DNA of 64,000 bases from Pithys albifrons albifrons (taxonomy: Eukaryota > Chordata > Aves > Passeriformes > Thamnophilidae): assembly GCF_047495875.1 (NCBI RefSeq), contig NC_092460.1, positions 8,050,520 to 8,114,519 of the forward strand. Direction: 5' to 3'. Shown here in pieces: positions 41,401 to 51,669 of the stretch (positions are counted from its first letter, which is position 1; every line of letters begins with the position of its first letter). Under the pieces are notes generated by a model. The model saw nothing but the letters and a program-made list of their open reading frames with translations, ran no database searches and was not told the DNA's origin. A program made the position numbers and the translations under genes.

Positions 41401-43455
41401 TGAGCTTGGGATTAGCCCTTGAGCTGTGTGAGTAGAGAAAGAAACAGGAAGTGAACCCAGGTGATCCCTGGCTTACTGCACATTTTAGACCCACTGGTAC
41501 ATTTGTCTTGGAGGTCTCTTCTGCTAAGAGAGCAGAGGAGCTTCTTTCAAGGAAATCAAGTGTATGCTACCCAGGAGAGATCTCTGTCCTAGGATGGCTG
41601 TACCAGAGCCTGTGGTCTACATCTGTCTTCTGTAACCTTTAACATGAGAAATTCAAGCTCTGAACATTACTGCTGTGTTGGTATGGTTGGCTTATTGATA
41701 GGGATGAAGAGTATTTTCAGGGTCCAAATAGGAGTGGAATTACTTTTATATGAAGAAGCCCTGAAATTCAGACCTCATGTTCAGGGTCAGAGAAGCAGCA
41801 GCTGAACTACTGAATGCATTTTACCTGTTGCTATAGAACATAGAGGGGAAGCAAAAAACCATCAGTGGTGTTAATGTTTTCAATCAATGTCAGTGTACGT
41901 TAGCAGTGACTCATTTCAGGAATTGAATTTATCATGCTGTTTCTGAAGTTCAGGCTGTCTAACACAGAGAAATCAAATCCTTACCACTCAGATAAGATCT
42001 CCAGGAGTTTTGCATTAATAAAGCACATTCCAAAGTTTCTCCAGGAGGTGGCAGCAATATACCGCAAGTACGACTGAATGAACAGTGCAGGAGTCTGACT
42101 GTTGTACTGTGGGGCACTGGGTTATTTTTAGATTTCTTCGTGTTAATCTTTTTAGGTTTTGTGTTGCCGGTACCATGGTAGGCATGCAAAGTTCAGACCA
42201 TGGAATATGCACTGGTGTGCTCCTGCTATTGGTCTGTTACTTGTCAATCTTTCGTCAGTGCTGGTAGTTTTAAGGAGGATGCAAGATGCTTAAAGCATCA
42301 CTTTTAGTCTTACTCCCACAAACGTGTTAATGATACGGTTTATTCTTAGGTGGCTCTTGGAGCTGTTCCTGGAGGAAAGCACGGTGCAGGCAAGGCTGCT
42401 GGAGCAGGCTGGCAGTGAACAAGAAGCCCATAGAGGGCAGCAATAAACCAAGCACTGGCTGGGAGACTCTGTGCCAATAGACAGGTCTCCCGACTTAAAT
42501 AAATGACAGTTTATTAGTGATAGATGTCACCAAAATAAGTGCTGCATGCGTCTTTGTGGCCGAGAGATTTGGCTGGAGTTTGAGGGCAAAACCCCCCAGC
42601 CCAGCCATGCTTCCATCTTTCAGGATGTCTCCCAACTTCCAAAAAATGACGAGCATGATTCATTGCCACCCACCAGAGTTTAAAAGTTTCCTCCAGAGGT
42701 CAAGAAAATGTCCAGACAAATAAAGTTACGTCAGGCATCCAGGATGTGACACAACCTTAACAAAGTCATTTGAAATCATTTGACAGTAAATTTCCCCGTG
42801 AGTTCCTAGCCTGGGGCACAGAGAATCCTCCTCTCTCCTCCTCCCTGGACGAGCCTCTCGCCGACCATCCAGATCGCAGCACGCCAAGTACGCGCGGGGT
42901 CTTGATGCGGCCTGATGGGCTCCTAAAGGCGATTCGGGAGCCTGGCAGAGCCCCTGCAGCTGAGTCGGCTTCGTCAAGAGCTTGACATTGAATGTATCGT
43001 GTCATGCAGATGGTACCTCAGAGGAGTGAGAGCTGCCATTTACAGCACTGATGACAATAACTGCCGAGATCAGTGGGATCTTAAGATTGCTTTAATATGA
43101 CTGGCACCTAGCAATTTAGCTCACATTGCTTGTGACAGGGTGTCACTCTTGCACTTGTCTGGGGATGAATGATAGAGGGTTATAAACCGTGGAGCTTCCT
43201 CTTTTGGAGGAAATTAAACCATTGTATGTACTGATGTGGTGAATTAGATGCCTGCCACAGCAGAATGTGTTAAGAGAGTGATTTGCAGAAGCCTGGTCAA
43301 AAGTTTAGTGTGTCTCATATGGAGAATGACCACCAAAATTACCCCACTACCCTCAGCCCCCTGCAAACACACCATCAGCGTGCGGCTTTTGTAAGCACTT
43401 TGGATTGCCCTGCGGTGATCACTCGGTGCCATCTTAGCTTTGTGGTCTTCTTCAG
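35450..43455 (+). other. CADPS: Intron 6 (8.0 kb)
   Basis: Phase 0 GT-AG intron. It contains a pyrimidine-rich stretch at about 40540-40660 with no exon after it, and a compact CpG-dense block at 42850-42973 about 480 bp before the next exon. No coding exon, RNA gene or transposon was recognised. Confidence 0.82.
42850..42973. other. Compact CpG-dense block in intron 6
   Basis: I count 13 CpG dinucleotides in 124 bp, including three overlapping in cgcgcg, in a region otherwise poor in CpG. It is too short for a classic CpG island. It could be a small regulatory element, an alternative promoter, or chance. Open frames cross it on both strands, as expected for GC-rich sequence, and none is convincing as protein. 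Confidence 0.6.
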
Positions 43456-43564
43456 GTTAGCCAATATACATTTGCCATGTGCAGCTACCGGGAGAAAAAA
43501 GCTGAACCTCAAGAGCTGCTGCAGCTCGACGGATACACTGTGGACTACACAGACCCACAGCCAG
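43456..43564 (+). CDS. CADPS: CADPS exon: PH domain, middle strands
   Basis: A 109-nt exon coding for 36 residues plus one base of a glycine codon: [20 protein letters not shown], then [16 protein letters not shown]. These are the middle beta strands of the PH domain. The acceptor is ggtcttcttcag and the donor CAG|gtacgg; the following intron is phase 1. It joins the preceding exon as VLVQ|VSQYTF, as in the known protein. Confidence 0.97.
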
Positions 43565-44638
43565 GTACGGCGCTGGCAGGACCCCACTGCGCCCGTGGGC
43601 GCTCAGCTCACCCCACGTGCAGTTCCCCAACAGGAGTCCTCTCTGTCTCTCTCTCTCCCTGCCTGTAGCTGAACTGTGATCAGCATTATTCTAAATATGT
43701 TTGTGTTTATACTGATCATTAGCTATGCATGACTTTACTATAAATAGACCTAAGGAACTGAGCTAAGAGTTGCACCAGAGGAGAGAAAGACTTATCTTTT
43801 CTGGGGAGCCTAAGTGAATTAGACATGTAAATCCCAATGAAATTTGATTGTGAACTGAATGCTCAAATTGAGTAGTGATTTTAACCTGTGCCTTCAGATT
43901 ACATTCTCCAAATAAAAGGTTAGCAGCTATGACTGTCTTTATTGTAGAAAACATTTAGGGACCAAGAGAGCACTTTTGCCTGCTCCTTTCTCTCTCTGAT
44001 GGATATCAGCACGTGGAAGGGGCAGGGACAGAAAGCCCTGGCACCTGGAGGTACCTGTTGAGTGGTGAGACCCTTCTTCAAGTGGAGGAGCACCACTTTA
44101 ATTTCAGTGGGGCAACACATTGGACATGGTAACCCTCACCATACCCTGGATAAGGGTATCCCCAGAGGAGATGAAGAAAGACACAGGAGGTTGTTTGTCA
44201 AGACCTTTTTTACAGGTTAACTGGCATGTTAGGGAGAGGGGAAGATGTGTGCCAAATCAGAGCAAAGACATCACCCAAGCACCTTTTGTACAGTGTAAGC
44301 ACTGATGCATTAAGTCTAATGGGGAACCTCCCACCATAGCCCCTCAAAACCCATTTTTAATTGGACTCCAGTGGTGCAACTCACATGGGACCTGCACAGA
44401 TGGGGCTGTAGGTGAGAGAAGCAATTAATTCGAGTGTGTCAGAGCATGTTTTAGTAACTGGGGCACAGGATGGTAGGCTGTCTTTCAGGCAAGTTCGGTG
44501 CATGGGACAGGTCTGAGCTGGGAGCAGCATGGGGCTGGCTGAGGTGGGACCCCAGCAGCGATGGGGTGGGACGCTGGAAAGATCCCCTAGCTGGCCTCAG
44601 AGTCTGTGAAACTGTGTTGTCACTTCCTTTCCTGCCAG
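43565..44638 (+). other. CADPS: Intron 7 (1.1 kb)
   Basis: Phase 1 GT-AG intron with acceptor cctttcctgccag. The reading frame of the next exon stays open about 170 nt upstream into this intron, which is chance. Nothing else is supported. Confidence 0.9.
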
Positions 44639-44851
44639 GTTTGGATGGTGGCAGAACGTTCTTCAACGCTGTGAAGGAAGGAGACACAGTGATTTTTGCA
44701 AGTGACGATGAGCAGGACCGTATCCTGTGGGTCCAGGCCATGTACCGAGCCACCGGCCAGTCTCACAAACCTGTGCCGCCTACCCAAGTGCAAAAGCTAA
44801 ATGCTAAAGGAGGAAATGTACCCCAGATAGACGCCCCAATCTCTCAATTTT
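44639..44851 (+). CDS. CADPS: CADPS exon: end of PH domain and following linker
   Basis: A 213-nt exon. Two bases complete the glycine codon, 70 residues follow, and one base begins a tyrosine codon. It starts [20 protein letters not shown] and ends APISQF(Y). The segment [19 protein letters not shown] is the last strand and the C-terminal alpha helix of the PH domain, with the conserved tryptophan in ILWVQAM. After it comes a proline- and glutamine-containing linker ([18 protein letters not shown]). The acceptor is cctgccag and the donor T|gtaagt; the next intron is phase 1. The linker wording matches CADPS; the CADPS2 linker I recall is shorter and different. Confidence 0.97.
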
Positions 44852-47800
44852 GTAAGTAAATAAGTTCTCCTAGAAGGCGGAAGTCTTTGATGGAAAGATT
44901 TTCTGCACTGATGTAAATCAATATTCATGCACATGTTTCTGATTTCAAAATGAAATGTTTTTCATTATCATTAAGCTGCTTTTTACATCAGTAGATCCAG
45001 GAGCAGTTAACCTGTATGTTTAGCACAACCAAACCCAAGAAACAAAATTCCTTGGGGAACTTGTCAGTGGGTATTTTAAAGTGCAATACTTGATGGAGGA
45101 GAAAGACTGGGATCTGAGAGGCTGAGACCCAGCTTGCTTTTCACAGACACGCGTTTTACCCCACACAATAAACTGCACACCCAGATCAGAGTGATTCATT
45201 AGCGCCATTAGCTGTCTATCAAATGCATCACGTGTTCAGAACTACAGGTGCAAATCTTGCAAGTATGAAATGCACACACAAAAAGAGGTCTCCTGTTGAA
45301 TATTCAACTGTAGGAAAACATATGGTATTTTTAACAGGTTGCTTTGCAGGCCAGTTAGATGTGAATTTAAAGCAATCATCTTTTAAGTCGTAGCTGTGCT
45401 GCATGTCCTGTGCAGTTATACCCACTTTGCTTCATTTGAAATTTAGAGCAATTTCTTTTGTCTTGCAAATGTAATTTGATTATAAACGACACAAATGCCC
45501 CCTCGCTCATTTTTCTTGAAGGTCTCAATCACACGTCTGCAGCCCCTTTGTTATGTAACATACAGCAGTTCTTGCTACCTTCAGCAAAAATTAAGAATTA
45601 ATCTCATTAATTATAAGTAAAGTAAGGAAAAATGGTAAATCTTAAAGAATTCTTCTAAATAAAGCAGATTTTAACATTTTAAAATAGTCTGTCTAAAGCA
45701 GTTATGGAATATATTGTGAAAAACTCAGAAAATCCATGCTTTTCTTGTCAATAGCATTTGACTATCTTTTATATTTGTTTGACTTCTTCATGTCAGTGTT
45801 TATAGAAAAAATAGTGCAAGACATACGGCTGTATGACCAGTGTTAACAGTAGAAAACCTCTGCTTGCTGCTTTTTATTTCTTGTACCCTCCACACGCCTG
45901 CATATTTTGGCCTCCCTTCTGCCTTGCATTGCTACTGCTCTGAGTGAGACACAGTGTGATGCTGCGTGGGTAACTTATAGTCAGTGTTTTCATTTCAGTC
46001 ACCCTCATCTTCTTCATCTCAGTCAGGTCACTGACTCTGGGAGTGCAGGGTGTAAGGAACTCAGATTGGGAAAGAAAGGCACCTCTCAGAAAGCCAAAAT
46101 GGGAGGTAGAATTGGCCTCCTGTAAGTGGAACGTTTACTGGCTGTAATTAGCCTCTAGGCCTGGCTGATTTTTGCTAACCTGAGATTGAATCTCAGAGGT
46201 TGTATGCCACTCCGCCCAGAATTTTTAATCAAAGAATTCTCATAAATAGCAGACACAGGTCCTTGTACTGCTGCTTTTTTACATGTTGAAAGCCTTGAAA
46301 GCATAGCAAGGGAAAGCAGCAGAGGGATGCAGCTTGTGGCTCCTCTTCTAACAAGAGATGCTGAAGGATGCTCTTAGCTGTGGGGTTGGTGCACAGAGGA
46401 TACTGTTCTGCTCGTCCCAGCATGATTCCTGTGGAGTAAGATGAGAGCAGAGAACATGAAACTGGAGAAGCACCTTTCCCTCCAGTCTTCTCCCATCTCT
46501 GCAGACATCAAGCCTGGAGAATTTTTCTCCTGGGTAAATTCCTGATGTTTATAGAGTATTCACTTTGCCAGACTATTATGCAGACTCAGGTGAAGGGTTA
46601 TATTCCCAAACATATTGTAGCAGCTGTAGCAAAATCTGCCAGGAGTTTGAGGAGGAAAAGGGAATGCCCAGAGCTGTAGAGGTTTATGCACAGCCAAGTG
46701 CTGTGGGTATGGGAAAGCTGAGCCCTTCTGCTTAGAGTACCTGGGGTGGAGAAGGGGCAGCTGGCTTGTCCTAGACCTTGACAGGGAGCAGGGCAGTCAG
46801 TGACTGAGCCCAGGAGTCCTCTCTCATCTACCCACAGCCCAGCACATCCATGGTTCTGCACTCTATCAGCCTGACTGTGCTCTGAGCTAGAGAAATGCCA
46901 CAGGTTTGACCTTGTTTTTCCATCTCACTCGCCTGCCAGGAGGCAAAGATCCCTCATCCTTGCTTCTGGTGAAAACAGCCAAGATTTCACCCTCTGGTCC
47001 CTCCAGGGCATCCAAGGGGGTCAGGATCTGACCTCACTTGTTCTCATGCTAGTACCAGCTCCAAGTATGGATCAATTTGTTTTTTATAATGCCACAACCC
47101 TCTTTCCACCCACAATGTATTTTTGCAGAAGCTGGGCAGCTCCAAGCTCCCCTTTTTATTGCAAGAACTGGGAAACCCTCTTGGTTGTGTTGTGCCAAAG
47201 CCTGGAAGAGAGTAACTAGTCAGCTCATCAGTCCATCAGTTTGATGATGACTTGCTACTTCAACATCCTCTGGGCTAGCGTGTTTTGACCTAGGTCTTCC
47301 TTCCTCCTCCTCACTTGGATCTAGATCCCTCTGACAGGTTTTTGTGCACATCCTACAAGAGGATTACGGCAACATGCCGTAGTAAACCTTCATCTCAACA
47401 GTAAAAGGCTGCTCATTTTTCATATTTCAATGTCTGTACGTGGCAATGCTCTTTGCAAAAGTCATTGGGTGCAGCAGTTAAATAATCCGAAGCATGAGTG
47501 AGTCATACATGCCATGATGGCTTGTTGGGAGTCTTAAATGCACAAATACATATCTCAGCTCCTTCAGTCTTAAAATTCAAACATATCAAGTATTGCATTT
47601 TTAAAAGGGTCTTGGTTTGTTACTGGGTTTTTTTGGCTTGGGTGTTTTGGTTTGGGGTTTGATTTTCTTTTTTTTTTTGCCTGCAGAAAGGTAAGGACTT
47701 TTGTGAGACATTTTATTCTTGTACATTTATACCTGTCATTTTTTTTGTGCTTATTAGAGGCTATGGTGATTGAGGATGTGCAAAGAAGTAAATGTTAAGC

Positions 47801-48934
47801 CATTTGACGAGTAACTGTTGTTACAGCTTTCATGTCGTAGCAGTCCGAGACGGCTCATGCGAATGCATGCACATGCAGAGAAAATGCAGCCCTCCACGCC
47901 TGGGATGGAGCTGTCTGTCACACAGAAACTTGGGAAGGACATATCTTGCTCTTTGGGAAACTTGGGAGAAACAGTCAATTCACTTGGTTCCCCCCTCTTT
48001 CGACTTAGTAAATATAAAGTTTGAGCAGCACTTAAATTCTCATCCGCAGTTCGATGGCAGCACTTGACTTGGAAGCAAACAGACAGCTCCAAAACAGGGT
48101 GGAATTTATTTTATTTGCAATTTAAGTACTGGGAAGAAAAATAGATCCTGCTATTCATTAATTTTTGTATGACTCTACAATTCCTTTTATGTGGGTGAAC
48201 AATACCTGTTAGAGTGAAAAGTTTTGCTTTTTTTGTTTTGCTACAGTTTCAAAGAAAAACTCCATTCATGCAAAGCTGTGCTTTTCTCCAGTGTTCGCAT
48301 TATAAAAGAAAAAAACCCAAACTGTTCTTGTTTACTGTTGAAATCATGCACAGTATTATAGTCAATAATGCTGCCAATACATATTACACCTTTTGGCAAT
48401 ATTTAAGCTTCATAAAAGTGGTCACCTGTCTGAAAGCACCAATCTTTGTTCGTTGTGTGTTACTGATGCATCAAACACAATTCCCAAATGTGCTCAATGT
48501 TCTTTTATTTTTTCCTAAACCCTTTTCTTTTTAACATGAAAGATTGGTCTGTTCTTGTTTTACGTATTGCTTGTGGTTATATTTAATTTTTTAATGTCTG
48601 TTTATATTTAATAACTGTTAATCACACCATATATAAAAAGTTGGTTGTTTTGAGAAATTGTGATTATTTGTTCCCCCATAATAAGTAGTGAGGTTTATTG
48701 AGCTGCTTAAGAAATTTTGAGCTATAAGTGGTTTTCCTTTTAGTTGGTTTGATTTTCTTTTAAGTTTCTTTTTCATTCTTTGCTTGAACCCAGATATTTA
48801 GCTGCTAGGTTAGGGCTCCTGTCTGCTTTCCTGAGCCTTGTTGCTAGTCTTTATGTTATTCTGGTTTGTTCCTTCTTACCCTGCTAACTTCTAGCTGGAC
48901 TCAAGGGTAAGTGCTTCCCTGTAGCTAGCACAGC

Positions 48935-48960
48935 TCAGATAATCAGACTAGATTATCTGA
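48935..48960. repeat. Perfect 10-bp inverted repeat with 6-nt loop
   Basis: The arms tcagataatc and gattatctga are exact reverse complements separated by agacta. Each arm includes an AGATAA-type GATA motif. It could be a paired factor site or a small hairpin; nothing around it identifies it as a gene. Confidence 0.9.
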
Positions 48961-50023
48961 CGTATGCAATGTGCTTTTTTTTTTTCTCTTAAATCTTTCT
49001 CATGTTTAGATATTGTAGTACAAACTTTCCATGTTATTTTCCTGAATTGAGGTTTGAAATGTAAGTTTCCATACTGAAATTGGGATGCATGTGATGTTTG
49101 CATAATTGCCTTCTCTCCCTGGCTTTCACATTGGCATCAAGTGATCCTCTTAGTAAAGCCAATCATTAACATTTCTATTTTTCATTCCAAGATGTAAATA
49201 TTAATTAACATCACAATAAAACTGTAAATAATACCTTCTTTTGTTTCATGGAATTTACATCTAGTTGACTGCTTCCTGCCTGAAAACAGATCATTTTGCA
49301 CTCTGACAATATCCTTTCTCTCCGTGCCGATGATTAGCTTGGTGCAGCGCACCGGAGTGCAGGGCTGGCCATGGACACCTCAGGGCGTAGAAAGGTAGGG
49401 CAGGAGACCCAAAGAGACCCAGAAAAGGTGCAGGACTCTAGAGGAGACCCCAAAAACCCCTCCACACATGCTCTGTGAAAACAAGCCTGAGTCATCAAGG
49501 TTTGTTATTTCCCTCTCCTGTAAAGTCGTTAGGGGATGATTTCAGCAGCAAGTGGCAGCTCTCTGGATCACCCTGGAGATGCTGACCCACTCAGACCTAA
49601 ATGTATTTGTCATGGAGGGGTGCTGCTGTTTCCCCAAATCATCATAAATTAATGTTCTTTGCATGGGTCTCAGTCACCAATCAAAGCCATGCTTGTCAAA
49701 GCATAAGCCAGGGAAATTGCTATTTTACCTTTTCCCACTTGAATACCTACTCTGAAAAAGACAGAAGCCCAGCCTTGTACTGTAAAAGAGCTCCTCCTCA
49801 ATCTTTATTCAGTTCTAAATACACCCCTTCATTGGTGTTAAAAGCTTCTTTCTAATACCTGGTGAGTGCCTGCTTTCCGTAGGAGAGAAGAGCATCAGTG
49901 GGTCATGAGAGCTGGCAAATATGTATCCAGAGTATCTGAATGCAATTACGAGAAGGAACAGGCGGTGTCATCCCTCCTGGCCATCAAATAAGACTCTTTT
50001 TTCCTTCTTCCTCCTTTTGTTCC

Positions 50024-50038
50024 TTTTTTTTTTTTTTT
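50024..50038. repeat. T15 homopolymer in a pyrimidine-rich stretch
   Basis: Fifteen thymines follow about 30 nt of mixed T and C. It is followed by TGTG-rich sequence. No exon follows. Confidence 0.85.
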
Positions 50039-50240
50039 CCTATGTGTGAGTATGTGCGTGTGTGTGCGAATATCCCCCTGGGTATAGCAGGCAGAATTCC
50101 TTCTCAGCAGACACTTTCTTTTTTCTTTCTTTATTTTGTTTTCTAAATGTTTGGATTTCCAAAGAGGATTCTTATCAGACTTTACTGCAAAAAAACCCAC
50201 AAAAGTTTAATTTGAATGAAATACAGATTTTTGCCACTTT

Positions 50241-50276
50241 GAAAGAAAGAAAGAAAGAGTGAATGAATGAATGAAC
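50241..50276. repeat. Compound GAAA/GAAT tetranucleotide repeat
   Basis: About four and a half GAAA units are followed by GT, three GAAT units and a GAAC. It is an ordinary microsatellite in intron 8. Confidence 0.93.
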
Positions 50277-50980
50277 TTGGGTTTGGCAACATTACATGTA
50301 TTTGCACTACAATGCATTGCTATCCTATTAGATTATTAGTTTTGTGCTTTAATTGCTTTATTTTTTTTAGATAGTTAGAGATATCATGAGAACGCTGCTG
50401 TGTCTTCTGTATTGTCAACTTGCAGATGCTTCATTGCAGGAATGCAAAATTAAAATGTTAATTCAGTTCTCACATAACTTGCATGAATTTCAAACTAGCC
50501 TGTAAATCACTTTTACGTGCTTTAAGAAGCCTGGGACTCTACTTACAAAATACAAATTCATGGGTTTCTGCAGTCATCCAATTCAAAATATTTTTAAATA
50601 GTTTTAAAAATGCTGTGAAACAATGTTTTATATTATAAATAGCTGTTCTAAAACTGTGTTTTTAACTTGCCACACAAGGAATTATGTAAGTTCATGCTAC
50701 AAATTCTTATTCATTTAACTAACAAGCATTAGATAACTTAGATTGCAATTCAGTGTCTGGTGATTTACAGGAACATTCATAATAATTTATTAAAATTGTA
50801 ACTCAAGCAGAAAAGAATTTGTTTGCAGCAGGGAAAAAGCCATAAACCACAGGAATAAACAGCCAATTAAATTTAAAACTATCTTCTAACACAGAATAAT
50901 ATGAAAGGGAAAAGAAAGAGCTCTTGGCTCTGCAGCTGAGAGGCAAAGGTGAGGCTGCTGCAGCGGCCACAGCTCCGCGC

Positions 50981-51006
50981 GGGGAGGAGGTTTGGGGAGG
51001 AGGTTT
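50981..51006. repeat. 13-bp direct duplication in a GC-rich patch
   Basis: The unit ggggaggaggttt occurs twice in tandem without mismatch. It follows a small CpG cluster (ctccgcgcg) and precedes a CA repeat. Confidence 0.93.
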
Positions 51007-51019
51007 GCAGAGCCCTGTG

Positions 51020-51035
51020 CACACACACACACACA
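51020..51035. repeat. (CA)8 dinucleotide repeat
   Basis: Eight perfect CA units in intron 8. It is a candidate polymorphic microsatellite. Confidence 0.93.
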
Positions 51036-51653
51036 TCACTTCTCAGAGGTGGCAGTGCCATAGTGCACAGCAAGGAGGGGGCTTGGTAAGTCACCAGGCA
51101 GCACTGCAGCAACTCGCTCACAACCTGCCTGGAGATTTTCTGGTGCTGGGGTTTAGTTTTTCCCCTCCAGATCATCGGTGTTTGCTAGTGAAGTCTCTTG
51201 CTCCACATGGCCAGACAAAATGAGGTTTCCCGGCACTTCCCTGGGTGTTTCTGTAACAAGTCACAGTCTAAGCATGTCCATGAGCTCCCAATATAGTGGT
51301 GAGAGCAGGAGGGAACCCTGCTGCCCTCGGAGCAGGCGGTGGGTCGGTCGCGGTGGGCACACCCTCACCCACCACCACGGTGTGTTCCAGCACTGCTCAG
51401 GCTGGAAAACTTCTCCCACTTTGCCCGGCCAGGCCAGTGAGGAGTTTTCTAGAAATATCTGTAAATGAATAGCTGCCATCAATCATTGTCATTCCTTTAT
51501 TTCATGTCTCCTGATGAGGTTGACTAGTGTCATTGTTTGTTACTGTCCAAACCACATCTTCATTCTTGTAATGTCAAGCAGATATGACAAGCACACATTT
51601 TCCAGATGAGTAAGATACAAAGTCACCTTTTAATTTACAGTTGTTTGATTTTT

Positions 51654-51669
51654 TTTGTTTGTTTGTTTG
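51654..51669. repeat. (TTTG)4 repeat
   Basis: Four TTTG units following a T-rich run in intron 8. A similar short (TTTG) run occurs at 61631-61646. Confidence 0.85.

Noticed and set aside
47235..47260. tgatgatga word resembling a C/D-box snoRNA start (similar at 17570)
   Set aside because: No D box at a suitable distance with a closing terminal stem was found.
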